From positions 96,936,014-97,000,013 of the forward strand of contig OX393549.1 of assembly GCA_947650365.1 (NCBI GenBank): 64,000 nucleotides of DNA, given 5' to 3'. The notes beneath the pieces were generated by a model. That model was not told the origin of the DNA. It worked only from the letters and a program-made list of their open reading frames with translations, and did not search any database. The DNA is from Chamaelirium japonicum. Taxonomy: Eukaryota > Streptophyta > Magnoliopsida > Liliales > Melanthiaceae. How positions within the stretch are numbered: position 1 is the stretch's first letter; each line of letters starts with the position of its first letter. The translations under genes and the position numbers were made by a program. Positions 25,801 to 39,100 of the stretch are shown one piece after another.

Positions 25801-28800
25801 AAGGCGAGACTACTGTTGTTGATCGTGTAGTACTGTCCTCAGATGAAAATAACAGGCTATGTATTAAGGCTATCATCCGTCATACACGTAGACCAGAGGT
25901 TAGATCTATTTGCATTTTTTTGCTTTTCTTGCAACACCTTATTTTGCAAATTTTCTGATGTTTATCATTTGTTGCCCCACCAGGTAGGTGACAAATTCAG
26001 TAGCAGACATGGCCAGAAGGGTGTTTGTGGCACCATTGTTCAGCAAGAGGATTTTCCCTTTACCGAGCGTGGGATATGCCCTGATTTGATCATGAATCCA
26101 CATGGATTTCCTAGGTAATAGTCTATGCCTATTATTACAGTTGCTCACATTATTATCATCAAGTTTGATAGTTAAATCACTTTTTCAAAATGAAATTTAT
26201 GATGCTTTATCTAATTCGTTCTAAGTATTATTTCATGCTGAATTCCATGTGAGGTTTATGGAGGTCTTTAGAGTAGTACCAATTTCGTGAGTGTTATCTT
26301 TGCATATATTCTGGAGCAAAGTTGAACATTTTGGTCTAATTATATTTTAACGAGTATGAGTCGGTGCTGAAATTGTGAAGCGGCTCTAACCTTAAGAGCC
26401 CAGGTGTAATAGCCCGTGGACTGCCCATGGGCATGAAACTTAATTGTTACTACAAATATGTACAAATGTATTTTTGAAGATTAACTTCACAGATTGCTCA
26501 AAAAAAAAAGAAGATTAACTTCACAGGCCCAAAAGTTCAAGATTGTTAATGAGTTCCGTTCCTCTAACTGGTAATCGCAAGTATGTACTTATCATGTTAC
26601 GATTCATCGCAACTGCTTATTCGAATAAGTTGTGGTTAGTTTGATTACTAACTATATTGATATGTCGTCATCGTCACTATCATACTCTGCCTCTCTGTGT
26701 TGTCCATCCCTCCAATATTTGGTTCGTTGCTAAGGAACTGTCATAGACCTCTCTGTGGCTCTCATTGGTTGCTATTGTAGATCAGGTAGTTGCAATGTAA
26801 AGTGCTAGGTGCTAGTTGATTGGTGAGGGGCCTTCTAGAGCCTAACTGCCTAGGTGGCGCCTAGGCGTTTTGATTTTTTATAAATTATTTTCTATATTAT
26901 ATAATATATATTTATTAAAATTACTATAAATTCAGTATTATCCAAACCATTATTTTAAAGAGTAGGTATCATTTAGATAACGATAAAAATCAAGCATCAT
27001 GTCATAATATCCATGATTTTAGTACAATCCAAACCATAAATTAAATATTACCAACAATAGATTAGTATCTATACACGTTCTAGCGCTTAGGCCCGCCTAG
27101 GAGGCCGCCTAGTCTCACTTGGACCTGCCTAGCATCCTAGGCCTGCCTAGGGGCTTGGATGGGCTTGTGGGGGGCTAGGTGCCACCTAGGCAGCCGCCTA
27201 GGCCAGTTGTTTGAACACTGGGTAATTGACGCTGACATCTACTGCAGTAGTTTCCTCATATATGCCTCCTTGGGCAACTGCCAACCATACATTCGGAGAA
27301 AAGGAGGCTGTCTTTAATGTCCAATCATACATTGTGGCTGATCGACATTTTGCAGATTATCAGGTTCTTAGTATTTAATCTGTGTTATAATTCATCACCG
27401 CACGTGAGTTCGTGATTGTTGCTTCTGTCATGCCTTATCACTCTATAATCATCACGTTGGTGATCCTTCATTATTGGTTTTAGCAGCTTGGATTGGTGAT
27501 AAGAGTCAAGTTAATTCGCATCTTCTCTAGGGCTGTTATGGGTTTTGAATCTTATCACTCTGCAGTCAGATTTTTTTGTTGGATTGACCATTTGTAACTT
27601 TAGCATAATGTGTCAACTTTTTTATCTGCAAGCCTTGAGCAATATCTTTTCCTTAAATGGACTTTTAGTGAACTGGCAGGAGCCGCATCACCCAGTTCAT
27701 AAAATTTTTGAACTGCTGCACTATTTGTGTAATGTCCTCTTCTTCATGTATGTGTATCAACTTCATGTTGTTTCTTTCGGTAGAATTTCTTGATCTGGAA
27801 CCAGATGAAGTAACCAAAACTTACTCTGATACACACTGATGGGAAGATGTTCCTAAACTGATCCATTGCATCAATCCGAGGTAAAAAGCTTCCTTTGACA
27901 CTAGACTCGGGACCCTATCACAGCGGAAGCATTTAACAGTTATTGCAATCCCAGCATATGCTAATAAAGTAAAACAACATATAAAACCTACAGTAAGATC
28001 AAGGCTTTTAGTTTTGGTTTTGGTTTCCGTCCGCCCTCTGAGGATCGGTTTTTTGTTTTGATTTTGAAGCTTTCGGGCTAGGCCTGAACCCGGCCTGAAC
28101 CTGAGGATCCATGCCCATGCCCAAACCTGGCCCAGATTGGAGGTGTGGGATCTCTCTATATCGGGGAACAAAATAGAAATCAAGGGGGAAAGCAGAGATA
28201 AGGGGCTCACCTCGGACTCTCGGAGGCTCAGTGACGGTGGCTTAGTTATCGGCTGATTGTTGAATCAGCCTAGGGTTTCCCTAAAATGGGTGACGAAATT
28301 CAAGGGACAAAACAAGGATAGAAGGTTTCTATATTTTACTGTTTTATAGCTTGTAGCTATAACGACACTTCAGAATTATTCCCATGTTTCATTTCGGTTT
28401 AGGAAAAGGGGGAAAGTTTAGTGAACAGGTCATAGGCTAGGAAGCACGAACACTTCCCCAGGCCTCCCGTATCCGTATCGGACACCGACACTCACCGGAC
28501 ACGCACCGGACACGCATGTGCCGTGTCCCACGTGCTTCCGGGAGCCGGACATGGTCAGACACTTGCCGGACACTCGTCGGACACTCGCTAGACACGCACC
28601 GGACACGGCCGGTTGACGGGTTGTTCGATATAGGGTCCGGTCACAAGCTGCCTTAGAGGATTAGATAGGTTGAAGTCAAAACTGAATCGCAACCGTTCTT
28701 TTGCATGTCATTTGGGCCTGAGTATGATTCACTTGTCAGGCTGGTTGTAACGGACGATTACGATTCAGTTTTGGTTTTAACTTATTTGATCCTCTGAGAT

Positions 28801-30071
28801 TTTATGTAGGTTGAATCCAAAACTGAAACACAACCGTTGTTTTCCATGCCATTTAGGGCTGTATGTGATTCACCAATCGGGCTGGGTGTAACTAATGGTT
28901 GCGATTCAGTATACATTAAATTTTCATTTTAGGTGTTTTCTATGAGATTTTTTCGGTTATTGAAATATATATGAATTATGAACACACATAAAATATAAAT
29001 AAAAAATATTAATTTATTTTGTCTTGTCCCCACCGTACCCGTGTCCTTTTTTTTAGGATTTGCAGTGTCGGCGTACTCATGTCGTGTCGTAACCGTGTCC
29101 CCGTACCAGTGTCGGTGCTTCTTAGCTCATAGGTCTATATTCGAGCTTTAAACCGTGCTTCGGGCCAATCTCATCATGCCCAAACCTGGCTCGGAAAAAA
29201 TCGGGTTGCAAAATCTCGGTCCAGCCTAGCTCGATGCCCAAAGGATGCCTTCCCAAACCGGGCCCAAAATAGGCCCACCCCGACAGGCCTCGGGCTGGCC
29301 CGGGTCCACTTACATCCCTATCCTCGGTCGGTGAATCCCACTTAGACCTGATGGCAGGTAAAGGGGCGCTGTGTTGGATGCCGCTTTATTCTAATTGACC
29401 ATTCTGTATAAATGCCTCAAGTTGATTATCGCTCTCCTCTCAAACCATTTTAGAGTAGATGGAGTGCAGCAAGGAGGAGGGGGGAGAGGGAGGGGGCCGA
29501 TGAGGCGGCGATCTGGTGACGGTGGCAGAAGTTCTGTATATTTTGTATTTCTTCTCTCCTCTTCTCCTCCTTAGGGATGGCAACGGATCGAGTTTGGGAT
29601 GGGTTTGGGGCAGGCATCCCTATGTCGAGCCCATCCCGTTAAGGAATATCTTATCCCAAATTCGTCCCAAACTCGTCCCGCCCTAATTATATTTCGAAGG
29701 GATAAAGCTAAGAGAGTTGGATTGGGTTTGACTAAAAGCGAAATACAAAACATAGTAAGAAATAAATTCATTTTAGCTAAAAAATAGGTTAATTCCATAC
29801 TTTTTATTAAATAATATATTCATAGAAGAAAACTTTTGGGCTATGGCAAGCTATGATACGGGAAACACCTCTAATTGAGCCTTGGAGCCATGTCGACACG
29901 GATTCTCATGTCCACCCGTGTCGACATGGCATGATACCATCGCTCCACGTTATTAAACCAAAACCAAATGTTGTGTCTCTCCCTTCTCCAATCGGGTGAA
30001 CAAAGGGAAATGGTAGACCTTGTAGGAGTCGAATTTCGAAGGAGTAGTAATTTTCAATTTATATCAATTTC

Positions 30072-30155
<84 letters not shown>

Positions 30156-33100
30156 CACGTGTCTCCGTATCCATCTTTTTATGATGTTGCCGTGTCCGAC
30201 TTCTGTGTCCGCGTCGACACTCGACACCCGTGTCCGTGTCTACAGATCATAGATGGCAAGTGTACCTAATGTTAATGTTAATTGATATATGTATATGTAA
30301 GAAAAAACAAGAGACTCGTACTCTGATAAGTTTGTAAAAATTCGACCATGAGAGGGTACGGAGAGCGACAAGGAAAGTGACCAGGCGTCTCTCCACCTCC
30401 CGACGTCTGGCATCCTCGCACGCAGCGCTGCCATCAAAACCCAGCCATCAATCCACGTGTTCTTAATGGATCCTGGAGTCGAGATACGGCGACTGTACCC
30501 TTCCCCTCGGGCAGAGTGACCTTTCAACGTCCACCAGTTCTTAACTCTAGGGTTCAGAACGGTAGATGGAGAGAGCAGGTGCCTAGCCGTCCTCGGGAAG
30601 GCGTCCCTTCTCCCATAGTCACAAAGTTTGGGTTTGGCAATAAGTCGGTGAGGGAAAAACTCGAAAAAGTTCGGGGAAAATCGGAAAGTTCGGGAAAAAA
30701 ATGGGTAAAAGTCGGGGAAAAAAACTGGATCGGGTTTTAATCGGCGAGGGTGAAATTTGGAAAAAAATCGAAAAGTTCGGGGCCTTCAAAATTCGAGTTT
30801 TTAGCCTACATTTAAGTACCTAAGACATTTTTACATGACTTATATAAAGATGATAGATCAACAACAACAAATCAACAAAGTTTTGGCCTACATTTAACTA
30901 TTTAAGCAACTAAGACATTTCGAACATGATTTAAAGATGATAAGAAAACAAGAAAAGTCAACAAAGTTACTACCAAATGCAATTAAGCAAGTAAGCAACA
31001 AAGCAACGACAAAATGATAAAGTAATATACTAAGTTACTAACATCATGTTAAGTTGATAACGCCATCCCAAAATAAAATATTACAAAACTTAAAATGTTC
31101 ATTGTTCAATTGTCACTCATCAAAATATAATAGAAAATAAAAATTAAGCATCGATCATGCCATCGAGAGCATCCAATGCCAAACTAGTATCATCCTCGCT
31201 TGCTTCATGCTCTTCATCCTCCAAGAATTCCATGTCATCAGACTCATCATCGGAAGAAAGTTGGACATCTTCGAGATCGGCTTCCCCCTCCACATCCTCG
31301 AAAGGCAATATGTTCTCCACATTGATCGGCTGAGAATCATTGGCTTCTTTATCTTTGCTTGTCTTCATGAAATGTAAGTTCATTCGAACGAAAACTAAAT
31401 CATGTAGCTTCTTGGGTTCCAACCGGTTCCTCTTCTTTGTGTGTGCGGCATCAAAAGCACTCCAATTCCTTTCGTATGCCGAAGCACTACATGGTTGACT
31501 ATGCAATTTGATTGCCAACCGTTGAAGAGTTGGAACCTTATCTCCCCACATGTGCCACCAAACTCCTATATAGCACAATGCATACAAATACAAAATCCCA
31601 ATTATCAAATCATAAAAACAACCAAGCAACAAACTAATCAAACTTTAAAAAACTATAGTAAAAAAAAGAATGCGCACTTGGATGCTCTATGCTCAAGGAC
31701 TCAATTGCCAAAGGTGCAAATATCTTTGGATCTTTTTGGTGGTAGAATTTGATCTCGGCAAGAAAAGTTTCTCTCGCATCGGGTCCCGGCATCATCTTTT
31801 GCAAAACCTTCTCAAATCCGCTTTTTACTTCTCTATCCATTTTCACTAATTTGGAAACAAACAAGCTAGGATTGAGAAAACCGGCAACGACATGTAAAGG
31901 GCTATGCAATGTCTTGTTCCACCTCTTATCAATGATTTTTCAATAAGGCATATACTTCTCATCATCCCCTTTGTAAACTTCCTTCATTGCTTTTTTTGCA
32001 CGATCCATGCTTTCGTATAAATAACCCATTGTGGAACCATCACCATCAACCATCCTCAACACCCTCACTAAAGGTTCAACGCTACATATTATCTCCTTTC
32101 CAATTAACCAAAATTCACTACCTTGGATTGTCATTTGCATATCTACACCTTCAATCTTGCTTTGGGGAAGAGACCTCCACTCATTCGAAGCGACCATGAA
32201 TCGAAATGCTTGTTCCTCTTTGATGATTGATTGCAAACATAGAAATTCGGTTGCAAATCTAGTTGCACCCGGCCTTTTCAGCTCTCTACCATGAGTATGC
32301 AACCTCATCAAATCCAAAACATGTTGATACTTGTAACAAAACTTTACAATCTTTCTTGCAGATGCTAGAATAGGCTTCACATGAGGCAATTCATCTATCT
32401 CCTCCAAAATAAGATCTAAACAGTGTGCCGCACATGAAGTCTTGAAGATATGTGGATATCTCTCTTCGATGATAACTCCCACTACACCATAATTGGATGC
32501 ATTATCTGACACCACTTGCACAACATTGTTTGGACCCACCTCTTCAATCCCGGAACATATGAAGTCTGCAATGAAGTTTCCATCCTTCTTCCTTCCAACC
32601 GTGCATACCGATTTCATAAAAACGGTTCCCGTAGGGCAAGTAACCAATAGGTTCAAATGTGGTCTCTTCCTTGTGTCAGTCCACCCATCTGACAGTAAGG
32701 TGCATCCTGAATGCGCCCATGATTCTTTCATCGTTTTGATATATTCTTCCACTTCACCTTTCCATTATTCCAATATCTTTGTTCTAGCCGTCTCACTGCT
32801 AGGGGGAAAATATCCAGGACCAATAATTGCAACGGCAGCTAATGCTTCTTTGAACTCTTCAGATCTTAGTAGATTGAAGGAAAGGTTATTTGCTACCATA
32901 GCCTTCACTATACGATTGTCAGCAACCTGTTTCTCTTTTTTTTTAATCAACTCATTGATTTTTAGTTGATGCACTCCAGACACTCCTTCTCTTGAAGGAC
33001 TACAAAAAGTAGTCATTGATCCTGAACTACCAACTGATGATGGTGTTGATGACGGTGGCCTCAAAAAATCTGATACCTTATGGTTCCTTGAGTCAATCTC

Positions 33101-36100
33101 AATTATAGATTTCTTTGCTGCTTCACAAACACCATCAGGTACAGATGGACATGCACGGACATCCCTCCCTGGTATCTTTGATAGATGAATTTTCATCCTT
33201 GTTATAGAACCAACAAACATCTCTTTGCAGAATAGACACCGAATCTTTCCCTCTTGTAAATATTCCCAAAAGGGATCCCTTCCTCTAGGCATTCTGCGAA
33301 AATCTACAATTTAATAGCATTATCCATAAATAAAAACAAGATGATGCAATAAACAAAATCATTTGCCACTTTGCTTGCAACTAGATAACATCATAGCACA
33401 CGTTGCAGTATTCAGCGATGTAAACATACAGTCAAACAAAACTTGCAAAATGTAAGCCTAATTCTTCTATAGTGAAGACTGAAGAGCATAACAACGATGG
33501 AGAAAACAACACAAACCGACAATTGATGTATTTCACAAACAACACAAAATTTGAGGTGTATTCAAAGCCTTGATCCATACCTGAAAGGCTGAAATTGGGG
33601 CTAAAAAGCGATGGCTGCAATTCAATAAAAGTCCTAGCGTTGCTAGGTCGGGCTTGCCTACACACAGTCTACAGAGAAGTAGCAATGAGCCGAGGGAAGA
33701 GGCTCCGGCCTGCTGTGGGTATGCAGACACACATATACAAGGAAGAAGAAGATCTCAAAGGAAGAAGATGAGGGAAAGAGGAAGAAGATGAGAACGAAAA
33801 GGAAAGGCGTGAGGGTATCCTCTTACCTTGAGCCCCGGCGGAGGAAAGTGCTGCCGTCGGCCAAAATCTAGAGCCTCGACGGAGGAGAGGGTCGCTGGAG
33901 GAGGCGGAGTGGACGAGAGAGGCGGATCGAAGGAATGGTGGTGCCGCCAGTCCCCGCCCTTGCAAACCCTAGCCCCGGCGGAGGAAAGGATCTCTGGTGG
34001 TGCCGCGGGCCGTCGCTCATGCAAACCCCAACGGAGGAGAGGATCTCTGGTGGTGTTGCCGGCCGCCGCTCATGCGAACCCTAGCCTCGTCGCATCGAAA
34101 GAGAGGAGCAACCGAGCAGCCCGAGCGGAAATAAATCCCGAGCGCCCGACCCCTGTGCTTTATTAGCAGTAGTGGACCTGTGGTATGATAACCCGCGGGA
34201 CAACATAACGGATTATTACTATGTTACCAATTCGGTCCGTTTTAATCCCGATTTTTTCAAAAAAAAGGCAAAAAATCGCCGATTTTTGTGACATGTTTAA
34301 TTCGGGGGTAAAATCGGCTATAAATCGGCAGGGGGGTAGAGCGCGATTTAAACGCGCTTTTTCAATTATTCGGCGATTTTTGTGACTATGCCTTCGCCTA
34401 GGGAAGACCCGGCACCCGCAGCTACCAGTCGCCAGGCCGCCAGTGATCCTGCCGCCGGATCCCACCCGGTCAGATCTCTTAATGAGAGAATCAGTCGAGC
34501 CTCGGGTCCGATGTTGCCTCGAGGAAGCTCTTGGGCTTCCTACCTTTTTACCAGACCTAGCCCCCTGGCTCCTCCTGCGATCAACCTTTTTCCACCTCCA
34601 CCGTAGAGCTTGCACCCTCCATCGCTTCTTCACTCTCCTCCGCCGCTACCGCTTCTCCCCTTGCCGCCGCTACCGCTTCTCCCCCTGCCGCCGCATCCTC
34701 CTTTTCACTCGCATCACCTTCACCGCTCATCTTCGCCTCAGCCCCCCCGTCCCCTGGCTCAGTCCTTACCCAAAGTGCCTATCCCCTTTCAGAAAGGTTG
34801 TTTTGTTGTGGTGAGAGGGGTCATCTCTAGTCCGCCTGTAGAAACGCCATGGTGTGTTGGATCTGCAGAGGTATTGGTCACTCATCTACACATTGCCCTC
34901 TTCGTGTTGTCCTCGCGTCGTCCGTCCATAACCAGCCGACTTTCCACCCTTCTCCTCCGAGATCATTCCCTCACCACTTTGTCACTATTCCCTCCTTTGA
35001 GTCGCAAGCGGCGGTCAACAAGCTGGACTCTTGTGCACTAGTTCGTGTCTCGGGGGGCTCTCCTATCTCCTCAGAGCTCTCTTCCACCTTTCAGACCTTC
35101 TGGCAGTCTGAGTGGTCTTTCTTGACCTGGAGCCTTGGGAACTCAGAATTTCTGGTTGAATTCCCAACACCCTATGTCAGGCACTCAGTGGTTAGTAGGG
35201 TTTCTGTCACTGTTGGACCTCTCTCTCGAGTTTGCGGCTTGGACTCTCCCACAGAGCTACTGGTTCTTGTTCCTTTTCCCTAGTCCGCCTCTTTATCACG
35301 GGTGTGCCTATCCCTTGCTGGAACTCTTCTGCTATCCAGTCTGCCCTTGCATCCTTCGGAGAGGTGGTGACAGTCAAGGAGTTTGAGGCGACGAACGACC
35401 TTCTCGAGATGGTTGTATCCTTCAGAACTATCAACACATCGGTGATCCCCTCTGTCTTGGCGGTTCGCTTTGGTGATTACTTCTTCGACCTCTCTATTTG
35501 GGTTATGGAGTCGTCTTCCTCAGCTTCTTCCTCAACTTCCGTTTATCCTCCCGGCAGCTACTCAGGTCAACAGCAATCAGCATCGCCGCCAAACCCACCG
35601 GTCCAGCCGCAGCTCCCAAACCCGGTTCAAGAGGAGGGTTCGACCTCTGAACCACCGGCCAGAGAGGAAGGTAAGGCTTTCGGTATTGATCCTCTCTCCC
35701 CGAGATCTCCGGATCTAGCTTTCAACGCTTTGCCCGGTTATGCCCGAACCTATTTCGAATCCTCCAGTGATTGATGGGGATCAATTGGAGGAGGATCCTG
35801 TTAATTCCTCCCTCTCCCGTGAATCTGGGGATCCTCCAGGTATGGATACTCCCCAATCACGGGCAGAATTATCTGACGTGGATTTGATATTACCTAGTCA
35901 GGTAACTGGAGATCCAGCGCCAGTGCTCCCCGGCGGCGCAGGCACAGAGGATCATCTGGCCGTTGAGGCCCCTATCATCTTGCCTCAGCTCCAGACCTAT
36001 GTACGTAGGAACCCCAGACCGCAGCACCACCATCTCATGCACAACCTAAGATGTTTTTTTGGCTTCGAGAGCAAAGGAGGACTTCGCCATGTTGCTGAAC

Positions 36101-39100
36101 CTGTTGGACAAAGACTCCATCTTGCAGATAGCTTTGGAGTGCGGGTTCGCTTTTGGAAGTGATGTAGAAACGGCTAAGGAGTTTTTGTTTTCTTCTCAAG
36201 CCTTGGAGAAGAATAGGGTGTTGGCCACTGGCCTGTAAATGTTTAATGAAAATATTATCTTGGAATATTAGGGTCTGGGTGCTGAGGATAAGAGACGGGC
36301 TGTCTCCCTTTTCTGTGGTTTGCATGGAGTGGATTTGGTCTGTCTGCAGGAAACTAAAACGAGTAACCCTAGTGCTGCCTTTTTGAGGAGCTTAGCAGGG
36401 AGTAGACGCATCTGCTGGGAATCACTCGATGTTGTTGGGTCATCAGGTGGTATCCTTATTGGGTGGAGGGAATATTGTTTTGACTTGGTCCGCAAGCATG
36501 CGGGTACCTTCTCCCTCTCGGTGACCCTCTCTTATAGATCTGACAGAACAGAATGGGTGGTAACCTCAGTATACGGTCCAAATGACATGAGCATTCGTCA
36601 AGACTTTTGGGAGGAACTTGCAGGCTTTAGAGGACACAACCCAGAACCCTGGATTCTGTGCGGGGATTTTAATGTCACTAGGTTCAGTCACGAAAGACGA
36701 GGCGGTCTAGGACATAGGGGAGCTATGGAAGATTTCTCGAATTTTATTCGTCATTTAGACTTGATTGACCTTCCTCTTCATGGCTGTCTCTTTACGTGGA
36801 CCAATAAGCGAGAGATTCCATCCATGGCCAGGCTTGACAGGTTCCTTATATCCAACGATTGGGATACCCTATTTCCTAATTCGATGCAGACCAGCTTGCA
36901 GTCCCTAGTCTCTGATCACGTGCCGCTACTGCTGGATACCTGCCTCTCGTGGACTAAACCATAGCGTTGCTTTCGTTTTGAGAGGATGTGGCAAGAAGAC
37001 CCCTCCTTTGATCCTCTTATCCGCAAATGGTGGACGCAGATCCCTTCCAATTTCATCTCAGCTAGGAACCTTGTTTGCAAGCTCAGAGGCCTTCACCAGA
37101 AAATTCGAGGATGGGAGCGATCCAGCTTTGGATTTGTCACGAGTCAGAAGAAGCGCATCCTGAGAGTGATAGAGGATTTAGAGGTGAAAACATAATCCTC
37201 GCTCTCGGAGGTTGAGAGGGTGACTTTATCCTCCTCCCAGGCAGATGTCCTTACGATTCTGAGAAAAAAAGAAATCATGTGGAAATAGCGATCCAAAGAT
37301 AAATGGATCAAGATGGGAGATCTGAACACTTCCTATTTCCATAATGTGGCCAATGGAAGAAGGAAGAACAACATCCAGCACCTGCAGGTAGGGGGACAAC
37401 AGCTGGATGGGACAGAGGCGGTTCTTAGTGGTGTAATTAGCCACTTCAAGAACTACTTTCAGGAACTCCCGGCGTCGGCTGCCTCGCTTTCTTGGGAGGA
37501 CTTACCTGTTAGAAGACTCCCTCCAGAAGCTGATCTGGACAGGGATTTCTCAGCCGAAGAGATCAAAAGAACAGTTTTCGACATGAATGGGGATGGAGCT
37601 CCAGGCCCTGATGGTTTCTCGATGCATTTTTTCAATCGTATTGGGACTGCATCTCCTTAGAGGTCTCCATATTCATTCTTGACTTCTTCTCGGGTTCTTC
37701 TTCTATTGAGAGTCTGAATTACTCCATTTTAGTGTTCATTCCTAAGCGGGCCGGTGTAGATTCCGTGACTGATTTCCACCGTATCAGCCTCTCCAACTGC
37801 ATTTACAAGATTATTACGAAGCTCCTAGCGAACCGATTAGCCCCTATCATGGATGATATCATCAGTAAATCTCAATCGGCTTTTATTAAAGGCAGACTGA
37901 TTCTGGATAGTGTGGCTTCTGTCCAGGAGATACTGTATCATTTGAAGGAGAACAAGTCAGAAGGGTTGGTCCTCAAACTCGATTTTGAGAAGGCCTTTGA
38001 TCGGTTGCACTGGGATTTCGTTCTTTCCACGTTGCGGGCAAAAGGGTTCTCCCAATGATGGGTCCAATGGGTTTCTTACTGCCTGGCCTCCTCCAAACAA
38101 TCCTGCTCGGTTAATGGTGTCTCAGGGGACCACTTTCGTATGATGAAAGGCCTGAAGCAAGGATGCCCTCTTCCCCCTTTTCTTTTCATTTTGGCTATTG
38201 ATGCTTTTGACGCTATCTTGCAAAGAGCCAACTCAAGGAATCTAATCTGCGGGATCCGAGGTAACTCCTGGTGCATTTCTAACCTGCACTTTGCTGATGA
38301 CACTCTTTTATTCTATGAAGCGGAGCTAGAACAGGTGGCGGTCTTGAAGATCATCGTATACGCGCTTGAATTTTGCTCGGGTTTTGGATAAACTGCTCGA
38401 AGAGCTCAATGTACTATGTGGGGTCTACTCAGGAGAAGAGCCACTTAGCTTCCACTCTGCTGAACTGTAAGCTGGAATCTTTCCCGATGAACTACCTTGG
38501 AATCCCCATCAGCAACAAACATCTGGCTAGATCTGATTGGCTTAAAGTGGTGGAAAAGGTGGAAGTCCGCTTATCAAACTGGAAAGGAAGGCTCCTTTCG
38601 CTCGGGGGTCGTTTGACTCTTGTTAATTCAGTACTTTTCTCTATCCCGTCTTTCTATTTTGCTTTCTACTTCATTCCAGCTTGGGTTATTAAGAGAATAG
38701 CGGAATACATAGCGCCTTTCTTTCGAAAGGAGCTGATGGATCAGCTAGTTCCTACCATCTAGCTAACTGGGGTCTCATGTGCAAGTCTAGAGATCAGAGA
38801 GACCTGGGCGTTACTAATTTGATAGATTTTAATCGAGCTCTTTTGGGCAAGTGGTGGTGGCGGTTGCAGAACGACCAGGGGGACCACTGGTCGTCTATCA
38901 TCAGAGACAGATATTTCGGACGCTTCTCTCCTTTGCAGGCCAGAAGCAGGAAGACAGGGAAGCTTTCACCATTTTGGAAAGGAATATGCAAAGTAAGCCC
39001 ACCATTTCGCAGCAGCACTAGGATGATACCAGGGGACGACAAGAACATTAAATTCTGGACTGATCAATGGGTAGATGATATTAGTCTGGCTTCTTTGTTC

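Noticed and set aside
29968-30252. ORF with a long Ile-Tyr repeat
   Set aside because: It is simply the translation of the (TA)40 microsatellite.
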